Below are positions 24,301 through 33,204 of a stretch of DNA of 64,000 nt, piece by piece. Every line of letters begins with the position of its first letter. The first letter of the stretch is position 1. The stretch spans positions 2,456,094 to 2,520,093 of the forward strand of contig JACTAT010000036.1 in the NCBI GenBank assembly GCA_014526335.1, written 5' to 3'. Made by a program: the position numbers and the translations under genes. Source of the stretch: Chrysaora quinquecirrha. Lineage: Eukaryota > Cnidaria > Scyphozoa > Semaeostomeae > Pelagiidae. A model generated the notes under the pieces. That model saw nothing but the letters and a program-made list of their open reading frames with translations. It searched no databases and had not been told where the DNA came from.

Positions 24301-27300
24301 AGGCTGGTTGTATTTAATTAAGTCTATATTTATGTCTCCTACTATAATGCAGTTATCGTGTTTGATTTGTTCAACTTTTTGTAGGGTATTCTCAAGGTTA
24401 ACGTTAAAATCCTCTAGGTTCCCATTTGGGTGTCTATATATAGCTCCAAGGATTGTTTGTTTATTATTTTTATTTAATTTTACCCATAAGTTTTCACATG
24501 GATCTTTACATGACAACTCTAAAGAGCTTATTACCTCCAGTCCTATTTCCTCATTTACGAAAATACCAACTCCCCCTACATTGCTTACGTTGGGAGCAAC
24601 ATAGTGGAAGCTATATCCTGGCAAGAGGGATTTGTACGAGTCTAGATTAGTTTTATTTATCTCTGTTAGACATATGCAGTCTAGGTTTACTTTTAGTTCG
24701 GTTAGAAAACTCAACAATTCAGTAGAGTGTTTATTTAAACTCCGTATGTTCAGATGAAGTATAGAGAGGTTAACTTTTCTTAGATTCTTAATGCAGTTTA
24801 TTTTGTCTATAGTATAGTAAGTATCATCATCATAAAGATCTTTTATTTCATTTAAATATGTTGATAAGTTGCTGTTATCTATCATATCATTTAATCTTGT
24901 TTTATACGAATTAAATAAAATGTTGATTTCATGATTAGAAATCGAAAAAAATGGAAGGTTAGATAGCATTGATGTACCTATTGTTGTTTGTATTATTCAT
25001 CACGTTTAGAATGGAATTTTTAACATTGACCTAATGTTGGGTACGCATATGGTTGCTGATTTAATACGTTAAAAGGCATAGTAGGGTAAGGCCAGTAGAA
25101 TGGGAATTGGAAAGGAGTATTTGGTAATAGCCTACGTCTACTTGCCAATGGATCTTGCATTTCAAGAGATACCTGTCTACCTTGATTTAAAAGCTGTTGA
25201 TTGGCATTGGGCATGTTGATCTGTTCGTTTAATTCTGGTCTTCTGAAATCTGATAACAACCCACCCAGCAATCATAATAACCCACCCAGCAATCATATTA
25301 ACCCACCAAGCAATCATAATGACCCACCACAGTAGTGCTTTCACTCATGTTGATGATTCGTCTTTTTTGCATTTTCTAGCTACTGCAGCCTGTATCAACT
25401 TGCTTGTTATCAACTTGCTCAGGCCCTGTTTACACTATGCCGGTATGAAATGAATACGGAATGATTTCATGTCGGATGGGGAATTGGGAGTCCCCGTTAA
25501 CACTATGCCGGTATGAAATGAATACGATGAGCAAGGTCATCGTTTTTGTCTAAAATCTATTGTTTCATGTCAACAAGAACAAAGAGTAATTGTTTTTCTC
25601 TCATTCATTCAGCAAAGCGGCATCAAACTGTACCGTATTCAGGCGTTTACACTATGCCGTTTTCAGATGAAGCCGGTTAGCGTATCGTATTCATTTCGTA
25701 CCGTATTCATATCAAAACTGTGCCGGCATAGTGTAGACGCAAGGCGGTATAGTTTCGTACCGTATTTGTCAAAACGGTATAGTTTCGTACCGTATTCGTC
25801 TCATACCGGCATAGTGGTTATGTTAGGTAACCCCCTGTTCTTCCCCCCGTATTCTTCCGCTTGTACACATTTGGTTCTTCTCCACATTTTCCCTCATTCT
25901 CGGATAGTCTTCGTATGAAACCTTAGGCCGGTAAATCCGAATACAGTAACTTACACCCGTCAAAACAGCGTGTTTAAACTCTTCTGTAATGAGATGCATA
26001 CCATTATCAGGGTGTAGGCTCGTATTAAATAAGGTTTTGAAGCAACTGGCAGAGAAACCAAGCATTGATGAAGTTTAATCCCTGCCCAAACGATGTTTGA
26101 TTGTTTGGTCACGTTGTAGAACATTGCTTAACAGGAAGAATTGCTTAGCAGCCTTTTTGAAAAACTTCTAAAACCCTTTTTGCCTGACGATACCTGTTTT
26201 GTGACGTAACCAAACGTTTTGACTAGCGAATTTCAGATTTTTGACGAACAATGTTTGATCGTTTGGTCAGGGCTGGAGAAGCTGATATATATTAAATTGC
26301 AGCCTGAAAATCTCAGCAAATAATTTTAAAATAAAATTCTTTAAAACACTGGAATGCAGGTTCTTGCTGAATCGTCCCCACTGAACTTTTAACACTATTT
26401 TTGAAAACTTAGACTAGGATATATAATCTAACAATGTAGCTACTTATGAAGGAATATTTATTCACAATATCAAATAATTCACAATAGTCATTCGCAGTAT
26501 TAAATAATTCACAATATTTATTCACAATATTAAATTATTCACAACATTTTCTCAAAATATCAAATTATTCACAATATTTATCCTCAATATCAAATAATTC
26601 ACAATAGTCATTCACGGTATTTAATAATTCAGAATATTTATGCACAATATTAAATTATTCACAACTTTTTCTCAAAATATCAAATTATTCACAATATTTA
26701 TCCTCAATATCAAATAATTCACAATAGTCATTCGCGGTATTTAATAATTCAGAATATTTATGCACAATATTAAATTATTCACAACTTTTTCTCAAAATAT
26801 CAAATTATTCACAATATTCATTCACATTATTATATTCACATTATTTCTTCTTATTAAGTATCAAAAATGGTGAATATTATAATGGATTTAATTGTAACAA
26901 GATTTTTAATTTCAATTTTTGTCTTCTTTAGTTCTACAGTATGGTTTCGTGACAATGTTTGTTGCTGCATTCCCATTGGCTCCTTTCTTTGCATGGCTCA
27001 ATAACATCGTAGAAATTCGTCTCGACTCAATCAATTTCATCAGTAATTTCAGACGTCCAGTTGCTCAAAGAGCCGAAGACATTGGCGCATGGTTCTACAT
27101 CCTTAGTACACTTACTGAGGTAAATATTACAAAAAAGGTCTCATAATAACGATATCGATAGCTATAATAATAATGATAGTTGATAGTAATAATCATAATC
27201 ATCATCATCATCGTCGTCATCAACAAGATATATTAATAACAATAATAACACTAATATTAATAATATAATAATTATTATTATAATTATAATGCATTTATCA

Positions 27301-29207
27301 TGAATGGTGAACACTAGGATAGATTTTTCAACAATTCGTATAACACATTAAATGGGATTCGAACCTGGACTGCATGACGAGAGAGCAAACGACGTTCCAA
27401 CTGAGCTATAGAGCTCAATGAAATTGCCGACTAACTCAAAGTCAAAGAGCCCAAGGCTCCCTCCCATTTGACTTTTTTTAGTTTTTCGGCTTTGTTGAGC
27501 CTTCTTCAGCATCATACATATTGTACAAATTTTTTATGAATGGCGGACACTAGGATAGAATTTTGCACAAGTGGCATAGATGGGATCCGAACCTGGACTG
27601 CTAAAATAGGCTGAAAACTTGACCACCAGCCTCCAAGTCCTTTAGAGATATAAGATGATAACCCAGTGGTTCATCCTGGTATAGGGTCATGTACTCCAAG
27701 GCCCAAAAATTTTTAATTTTTGAACCTGACATTATGTAAGCGTTCAGTCTACGTTTGCTGGACACTTTATTGATGCTGATTTATTCATTCTACAGCTATC
27801 TGTGCTTGTCAATGCTTTCGTGCTGGCATTTACTTCCGAGCTCCTTCCCAAACTGGTATATGTTTACCAGTATAGTCCAGATGGCTCACTCGAAGGATAC
27901 GTGGATTTCAGTTTGTCACACTTTAACATCAAGGACTATTCTAACAGCTCTTTGCCAGAGAATCCAACATTGACAGTGAACTATACCATGCCGTTCTGCA
28001 GGTGAGCTTACTTGAAAACTTTTACATAGCAAATATGATTCAGAGGGCCTGGTTACTAAATGCTATGTTAAACTCACAGTCAATACACTGTTTGTTAAAG
28101 GTACTTGGGACCTTCATTTAACGGACATCTGTGGGACAAGTGTTGTCCTTTGCAAAGACGTGTCTGCTTTACCGAAGGTTTGTTGCAATAAAGAAAAACT
28201 GAGCAGGCCCTGGGGTAATGTTATCGTACCGGGCCTTTAATGGGTTTTAGGGGAAAGCCTAAAGAGAATTTTCAATTTTTGCGGGCCCCTTAACGGCCGA
28301 GCCCCGTACCTCTGACCCCATTAGACCTCCCCCTCTCGGCGTGACAGACAAAATTCTTTTTTTTACTGGGTAACATTGTAGACACGTTTTTATAAGAAAA
28401 TTTCAACTTTACTACACTCATTTTTTTTATAAGAAACCCATTTATAAGAAACTCAGTACTGAGATCAATATTGGTTAAGAAACTTTCAGTACTCGACCAA
28501 AAATGGTAAGAAACTCGCAGGTCTCGAGAATCTTTGAAATTAGAAATAAAGCATCGAGAAAACAAACTTTTGTTGCACCATAAGTGTCTATTTCTACAGA
28601 AAAAACAGCTGATGTAAACGTGAATTGTATTGCTTCTTCTATTTGTAAAATTTAAGTGTCAATTGCCCGTTTTGGCACTTAAAAATTTTGATTCTAAGAA
28701 ACTGCTAAGAAACTTTCAGTACCAAATTTGTCCCAAAACTAAGAAACTTTGAGTACTGACCAAAAATCTTAGTTTCTTATAAAAAAAAAGAGTGTATCCG
28801 AAAATTTCAGTATTTAAACTATTTTTTTCTAACTCTGCTCATACTTTCTACTTATATCTTGTCAATTACAAATAACAACCAAATATTTTTTCAGATACCC
28901 CGGATTTCATGATCCTCGAGAACCGTACAATTACAGCAAAGTCTATTGGGTAATCTTGACTGCAAGGTTGGCTTTCGTTTTCGTCTTCCAGTGGTTCATT
29001 ACGGTTGTCACTCGTGCCATCGCTTACATAATCCCAGACATGCCCAAGAGCCTCGATCTGAAGATCAAACGCGAGACTTTCTTGGCCAAGAAGAAGAAAC
29101 AGCAACACAAACAGAAGTGTGGTAAGAGAAAGGCACGTGGTCAATCCACCCGAGAGTATTCTGACTCGAAAGCTGATCTCACACACACAGCCACTCAGAT
29201 GCTCTAA
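12352..29207 (+). CDS. Anoctamin (TMEM16 family), middle transmembrane block apparently missing
   Basis: TMEM16 family (Ca2+-activated chloride channel or lipid scramblase). Exons: 12352-12579, 13475-13519, 15101-15157, 17214-17512, 18956-19821, 25380-~25442, 26932-27119, 27796-28001, 28895-29207; phases agree. Exon 1 has the N-terminal dimerisation-domain start ([15 protein letters not shown]). Exon 4 has [15 protein letters not shown]. Exon 5 has TM1-TM3. Exon 6 opens TM4 ([12 protein letters not shown]). Exon 7 has the TM8 Ca2+-site motif EIRLD and the [12 protein letters not shown] loop. Exons 8-9 end with [15 protein letters not shown] and [13 protein letters not shown]. About 150 codons expected between exons 6 and 7 (TM4 end to TM7, including the E-x-x-E Ca2+ ligands) are not found in 25443-26931, and exon 6 runs into a MITE. 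The intron after exon 4 must use a GC donor. As visible, it encodes about 754 residues; family members are usually 850-1000. It could be a degrading copy or an assembly loss. Confidence 0.92.
16320..17025 (-). repeat. Interspersed repeat with a tRNA-like SINE (about 16861-16925)
   Basis: On the minus strand 16861-16925 shows an A-box-like TTAGGTCAGTGGAAACG and a B-box-like GGTTCAAATCCC separated as in a tRNA. Similar units lie at 20533-20600 and 27352-27416. The same block carries GCAACTTCGGCC/TTATAAGCAAC sequence of the TATAAG-type repeat. The diverged cloverleaf and multiple copies favour a SINE over a functional tRNA. It lies in the anoctamin intron before exon 4. Confidence 0.6.
17659..18041. 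mobile_element. MITE with ~30-bp terminal inverted repeats
   Basis: Left end GGCTACGTCTACACGG followed by ATACGTTTTCAAA; right end TTTGAAAACGTAT followed by CCATTTAGACGGAGCC. These are imperfect inverted repeats. The interior repeats CGTTTTCAAAAG-like subunits. No coding capacity and no clear target duplication. It lies in the GC-AG intron of the anoctamin gene. Confidence 0.8.
20533..20600 (-). repeat. tRNA-like SINE fragment
   Basis: Minus-strand reading gives TTTAGCTCAGCGGAAG and a decayed B box (CAGGTTGGCGTCCC). It belongs with the copies at 16861 and 27352. Confidence 0.5.
20955..21521. repeat. 20-bp minisatellite (AACCCACCCAGCAATCATAA) and related ACCACAGTACGC repeats
   Basis: From about 21304 to 21521 a 20-21 bp unit containing CCCACCCAGCAATCATAA repeats about ten times. 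Upstream (20955-21303) a longer, less regular array alternates TATCCACCACAGTACGC, AAAATACCACCACATCAAGC and ATAATAACCCACC. The array resumes at 25257-25335 beyond the LINE, so the LINE inserted into it. Related sequence is found in the foldback element at 37280-37790. Confidence 0.93.
21905..23983 (-). pseudogene. LINE reverse transcriptase domain
   Basis: An uninterrupted frame of 692 codons. It has the ordered reverse-transcriptase blocks of LINEs: [12 protein letters not shown] and [42 protein letters not shown], and the catalytic LFADD (the usual Y/FxDD). The C-terminal part ([20 protein letters not shown], then [16 protein letters not shown]) is common in invertebrate LINEs of the CR1/L2/Jockey type. 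The frame start is an artefact of an upstream frameshift, not the true protein start, so ORF2 as a whole is broken. Confidence 0.93.
24223..24969 (-). pseudogene. LINE apurinic-type endonuclease domain
   Basis: A 248-codon frame opening just after an ATG at 24969. It has the endonuclease/exonuclease/phosphatase fold motifs of LINE ORF2: [33 protein letters not shown] and VGDINIDL. It runs out of frame at LLLSQGYLP, where the downstream [11 protein letters not shown] motif (catalytic D/H block) continues in another frame. Confidence 0.9.
25257..25335. repeat. Minisatellite, right flank of the LINE
   Basis: About three to four units of the same 20-bp repeat found at 21304-21521 (AACCCACCCAGCAATCATAA), confirming that the LINE is flanked by one split array. 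Confidence 0.9.
25422..25815. mobile_element. MITE (GGCCCTGTTTACACTATGCC family) adjoining anoctamin exon 6
   Basis: The left end GGCCCTGTTTACACTATGCC follows directly after the anoctamin codons for INLLVINLL. The inverted counterpart CATACCGGCATAGTG occurs at about 25801-25815, and inner inverted copies (CCGGCATAGTGTAGAC, TTTACACTATGCC) lie between. Subterminal repeats of CGTACCGTATTC are frequent. The right end is not sharply defined. See findings for its effect on the gene. Confidence 0.7.
26080..26272. mobile_element. MITE with CCCTGnCCAAACGAT termini
   Basis: Left end CCCTGCCCAAACGATGTTTG and right end AATGTTTGATCGTTTGGTCAGGG form an imperfect terminal inverted repeat. A related, older copy carries the nested MITE at 6560-6769. 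No coding capacity. It lies between anoctamin exons 6 and 7. Confidence 0.75.
26434..26835. repeat. Higher-order tandem repeat, period 120 bp
   Basis: Units of about 30 bp (ATTCACAATATTTATCCTCA-like) are arranged in a 120-bp higher-order unit. The block TATCAAATAATTCACAATAG recurs at about 26468, 26588 and 26708. It lies immediately upstream of anoctamin exon 7, inside the interval where the missing exons would be expected. Confidence 0.85.
27300..27600 (-). repeat. tRNA-like SINE, one and a half copies
   Basis: 27352-27416 on the minus strand reads TATAGCTCAGTTGGAACG as A box and GGTTCGAATCCC as B box, a good tRNA head. The same head start (GGATCCGAACCTGGACTGC) recurs at 27582-27600 after an identical ACACTAGGATAGA leader. 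It lies in an anoctamin intron. Confidence 0.65.
28200..28800. repeat. Interspersed TATAAGAAAC repeat
   Basis: Between about 28370 and 28790 are repeated TTATAAGAAACCC, TAAGAAACTTTCAGTAC and inverted CTTAGTTTCTTAT blocks, forming an inverted repeat with ends near 28420 and 28790. It is the same family as 11090-11420. It lies in the last anoctamin intron. Confidence 0.6.
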
Positions 29208-30810
29208 AGTGTGATATGGAGGAGCATTTCGTATGAACAATATTTGTATTTGCCTTTTTCTACTCCAATATATCTTATTTTTCGTATGCTGAGAATTAAT
29301 GGGTAATTTTTGTAATTTATTCCTTGTTTTTAGCTATTCAGGGGCTGCCTTCAACAAATTGAAACCTAAATTGACATGTTATTTATTTTATCGGGTTGTG
29401 ATTCACACACTTGACTACATTCAGTTCTATACCCTATTCCCTCCCCCCGCTTTAAGGCGTAACTTGGAATTTAGCTCAATATGACTGTTTTGGAGAAGCA
29501 TACATTAGAAGTGAGTAGGTGCCCCTTTATGCCGGATACTAGGGCACTGCAGTATATGCACATTCGATTCAGTTTTTTGCCACATAAATTAGACCCACTT
29601 CATACACACATATACATATTGATTCCTTTTTATATGAAACAATTATAAGAAACCTCTTAAATATAAGAAGCTCCTCAGCCACATTTGAGAAATTGGAAAT
29701 TTCAGTTTGCACAGGTTAAGAGCCAGAAACTTTTGCTTCGATGATTGTGGCCAGATTTAAGCCCAACTGCAAGTCTAAGAACAAACTTACTTATTAGAAA
29801 GATGATTACATTTTGCTGGAGTAGCAGTGGTTGTAATAAAACTTCTGCTTTCGTAATTTTAAAATACGTTCACGTCCTCGTCAGTGGCAATTGTATTCCC
29901 TTTGCAAACTCAAGGGACATGTTCTGCACATAAACTTTCATCTCTTATGTATGCTTTAATTTTTCTTTTAATTATTTTCGGGTACATTTTTTGCTTCATT
30001 TTTTCGCTTTGCATTCACTTTCTGAAATACGCAGCCCAGACTTTAATTTACCTCAACAACAGAACACTTGACACTAACTATGGCATGAATAATCTTTTGT
30101 TTAATACCATTTAGATACACAGTATAACCTATATCTGAAATGAAATTCGTTTACATTACTGGTTTTTTTAAGTTAGCTAATTGGTATTTGGTCATTTTGC
30201 TTATATAAGGAATTTTGTGAAAGATACCTGGAACTGTTGTTAGCATTTTGTTTTTTGATGCTGGTTTTAATGGAATAGCTTTTACAGTGATTGGTGATGG
30301 CATGATAGTCGTCAGTGCAAGGGTGGTGATTACGATCCAAGGCCGCCGAGAGATGGTACTGGCCCCGGGAAAAGCTTGGTTAATGGCCCTTTGGCGTTGG
30401 AGGTACCACAAATCTTGATAAAGTCAGGAAAGGCTGTTTTCTCGCAAAAAGTTGCCTCCGGGTCTGGGCTCGGTGTACTGTCCTTCTCGGCGGTACTGCT
30501 ACCATCTGTCGAGAGACTGGTGCCACCTTAAGGGATCGGTGCCGTCTTGAACTTGACCTTGAAGTGCTGATAGTGGTATCATGCCATCTTTAGGAAAGTA
30601 AGGGATAGTAACCGTTGGCTTATTGTATCGTATTTTAGATGAATTTAACACACGCAGTAACCATTTCATTGAATATTATAATAATTTTTCTATTTTCAAT
30701 TAAATGTCTTTTGTATTCGGTATTTGATTTATCTCTATATCTCTGTTTTCCAATTCTTGAATTTAAGATTTTTTGCGCACTCGCTACTCTCCTTCTTCAA
30801 TGAAAAGATA
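29208..30810. other. Intergenic; anoctamin 3' flank and unassigned sequence
   Basis: No gene is supported. The anoctamin 3' UTR presumably starts here. 29625-29740 is a TATAAGAAAC repeat piece. Around 30270-30560 is a GC-richer block with a short minus-strand frame (30411-30151) that I do not recognise and treat as chance or decayed transposon. Confidence 0.5.
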
Positions 30811-30814
30811 AGTT

Positions 30815-30960
30815 TAATGAATTCAATTCAATTTTATTTGCAGAAAAACATCGTTACAACTACAATATAATTAATATAAAAAGGATGTAAATCTGCACGG
30901 CCCAAGAAAAGCAGAGCTTATCTAGCTTGGGCCGCTTAAAATAAAGTGTAATAAAAAGGA
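30815..30960 (-). mobile_element. LINE 3' end (tail and stem-loop only)
   Basis: The sequence GCCCAAGAAAAGCAGAGCTT followed by ATCTAGCTTGGGC (about 30900-30934) is the same 3' stem-loop as in the LINE at 21600-21640. It is preceded by a TTCAATTCAATT tail, in minus orientation. No coding part remains, so this is a severely 5'-truncated insertion. Confidence 0.75.
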
Positions 30961-31381
30961 AAAAAATACATATATATGATAAAATCTAGAAAGTATATGT
31001 AAAGAATTACAAGAATACTGTATGTTTTTTTTCAGAAGCTTATCATTTAAGATTACACAACTAACATAACTAGAAGGTTACAAAACCTACAATAATATAA
31101 ATCAAACAACTACTGTAATACTAACTGTCATTTTTTTTTCTAGTCAGACTGCATATGTTTTTGTATATACATGTATATCTCAATATATGTATATCAGTAC
31201 TTAGCTATTAGAGCTTGTTTTATTTGCTGAAGCAAAAGCCTAGCTTGCATGCAACCACAGAATAGGGATTAGGGAGTAATCCCTATTCTGTGCAAGCAGT
31301 ACCAATCGTTAAAGGCACTTCGGGCACTCTAAATGCCTTCTCGTCCGGTTGCCGTACTGGTTGTTGGGCGAAAGCCAAGAT

Positions 31382-33065
31382 CCCGTAACAAGGGAGAAAT
31401 TTGCACTTGACATGCGCAAAACAAGGCAGAATTTGCGCTGCTGGTCATGGCTGATAGAGCACTGCGGGCTCAGACGCATTCTACTCACAGGGCACGGGGA
31501 ATTCTTTTCAAAGGATAAGCACTTCAGAATGGAAAATTAGTAACATGATGCAAATAAGATTTTTTTACAAGACAATAAGCCTTGATTCAAACAAAGTGAT
31601 GCAAATTAAAGATTTTAAAAAGTCAATTGAGCCCGTTTTCCGATACGAAGGGTAATTAAGTTTATTTATCGCAACAGTTTGTTGTTTTTGACTGAAAATT
31701 TCTGAACAACAAATTGTTGCGTTTAGAAAAATTAGATGCCGTTCGTATCGGAAAACGGTTCCAGAAAGCCTTTGGTACTGCTAAAAAGAGCTTTTCTTGC
31801 TGAGTTTTGTAGTTTATGTTTCGTTATGTGGCATGAAGGTTTAGTTTCTTTAAAAATAAGAACTTTTGTTTGGCCACATTAATATTTTGTTGAAATCAAT
31901 TCGAAGGCTCAGCATATTCAGTCAAAGACAACAAATTGTTGCGATAAATAAACTTAATTACCCTTCGTATCGGAAAACGGGTCAGGTAAGCCTTTGGTAC
32001 TGTTTGAAAGAGCTTTTTCTGCTGAGTTTTGTAGTGTATGTTTCGTTATGTGGCATGTAGGTTTAGTTTCTTTAAAAATAAGAACTTTTGGCCACATTAA
32101 TATTTTGTTGAAATCAATTCGAAGGCTCAGCATATTCAGTCAAAAACAACAAATTGTTGCGATAAATAAACTTAATTACCCTTCGTATCGGAAAACGGGT
32201 CAGGTAAGCCTTTGGTACTGTTTGAAAGAGCTTTTTCTGCTGAGTTTTGTAGTGTATGTTTCGTTATGTGGCACGAAGGTTTAGTTTCTTTAAAAATAAG
32301 AACTTTTGGCCAGATTAATATTTTGTTGAAATCAATTCGAAGGCTCAGCATATTCAGTCAAAAACAACAAATTGTTGCGATAAATAAACTTAATTACCCT
32401 TCGTATCGGAAAACGGGTCAGGTAAGCCTTTGGTACTGTTTGAAAGAGCTTTTTCTGCTGAGTTTTGTAGTGTATGTTTCGTTATGTGGCATGAAGGTTT
32501 AGTTTCTTTAAAAATAAGAACTTTTGTTTGGCCACATTAATATTTTGTTGAAATCAATTCGAAGGCTCAGCATATTCAGTCAAAGACAACAAATTGTTGC
32601 GATAAATAAACTTAATTACCCTTCGTATCGGAAAACGGGTCAGGTAAGCCTTTGGTACTGTTTGAAAGAGCTTTTTCTGCTGAGTTTTGTAGTGTATGTT
32701 TCGTTATGTGGCATGAAGGTTTAGTTTCTTTAAAATTAGAAATTTTCAAGCTATTTTCAATTTTCATGCCGTTTTTCAATCACTTTGATAGGCTACCTGA
32801 CTGCTTCAACTGTTTCACCTTTGGTCTATTCTTCATCGTCTCTTTCTTCCTTGACATTTTTAATAATTTATCGTTAATTTGTGCATTTTTCTTTGAATCA
32901 AGGCTTATTGTCTTGTAAAAAAATCTTATTTGCATCATGTTACTAATTTTCCATTCTGAAGTGCTTATCCTTCAAAAAGAATTCTCCGTGCGCAGAATGC
33001 GTCTGAACCCGCAGTGCTCTATCCGCCATGACCAGCAGCATGCAAATTTCTCCCTTGTTAGATCC
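31382..33065. mobile_element. Foldback-like element with ~200-bp inverted arms and tandem core
   Basis: Left arm about 31382-31600 and right arm about 32889-33065 are imperfect inverted repeats. Both contain AACAAGGGAGAAATTTGCA, GCTGGTCATGGC, GATAGAGCACTGCGGG, CAGACGCATTCT and AAGCACTTCAGAATGG, in opposite order. Between them is a 218-222 bp tandem array. No transposase frame; the repeated ATG frames in the array are shadows. The right arm ends about 140 bp before the AP endonuclease start codon. Confidence 0.85.
31739..32750. repeat. 218-222 bp tandem repeat, ~4.6 copies, with inverted leader
   Basis: The marker CCCTTCGTATCGGAAAACGG starts at 31961, 32179, 32397 and 32619, with a diverged first copy at about 31739. 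Spacings are 218, 218 and 222; the 222-bp spacings contain an extra TTTG. An inverted partial copy (CCCGTTTTCCGATACGAAGG) lies at about 31633-31697. Copies are nearly identical, so expansion is recent. Confidence 0.93.
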
Positions 33066-33204
33066 CGTAGCCTTGCGAGAATGAAAGGGAGGCTGTTTCA
33101 ATGAAATCGAGGATTTTCGCGGCAAAATTGTATGTGTGTTAACTGGAGCGTGGACAAGTGTGTAATATCGAAACAAACATGGAGAAACGACACGTGCACA
33201 AGAA

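Larger units (their letters stand above)
21522..25256 (-). mobile_element. Non-LTR retrotransposon (LINE), nearly complete, inserted in minisatellite
   Basis: Minus-strand element bounded on both sides by the same 20-bp minisatellite. In its own order: a short ORF1-like remnant (25271-25020); an endonuclease frame (24969-24223) with [25 protein letters not shown] and VGDINIDL; and a reverse-transcriptase frame (23983-21905). The 3' UTR has a poly-A run (about 21690-21716 on the + strand as T), a stem-loop (GCCCAAG...CTTGGGC, about 21600-21640) and a (TTGAA)n tail next to the minisatellite. Two single-base shifts separate the endonuclease and reverse-transcriptase frames, near 24244 and in an A-run near 24003. 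It lies in the anoctamin intron 5, opposite to the host gene. Confidence 0.93.

Noticed and set aside
27352..27416. A tRNA gene on the minus strand
   Set aside because: The A and B boxes are good, but the sequence is repeated in diverged form at 16861, 20533 and 27582 with shared non-tRNA flanks, so it is a SINE head.
30151..30411. 86-codon minus-strand frame
   Set aside because: No recognisable motif and no splice partners; likely chance in a GC-richer repeat.
31866..32918. Repeated small ORFs beginning MFGHINILLKS or MVLFERAFSAEF
   Set aside because: Each is one 218-bp repeat unit read in frame. No domain, no codon signal, and identical copies come from the array.
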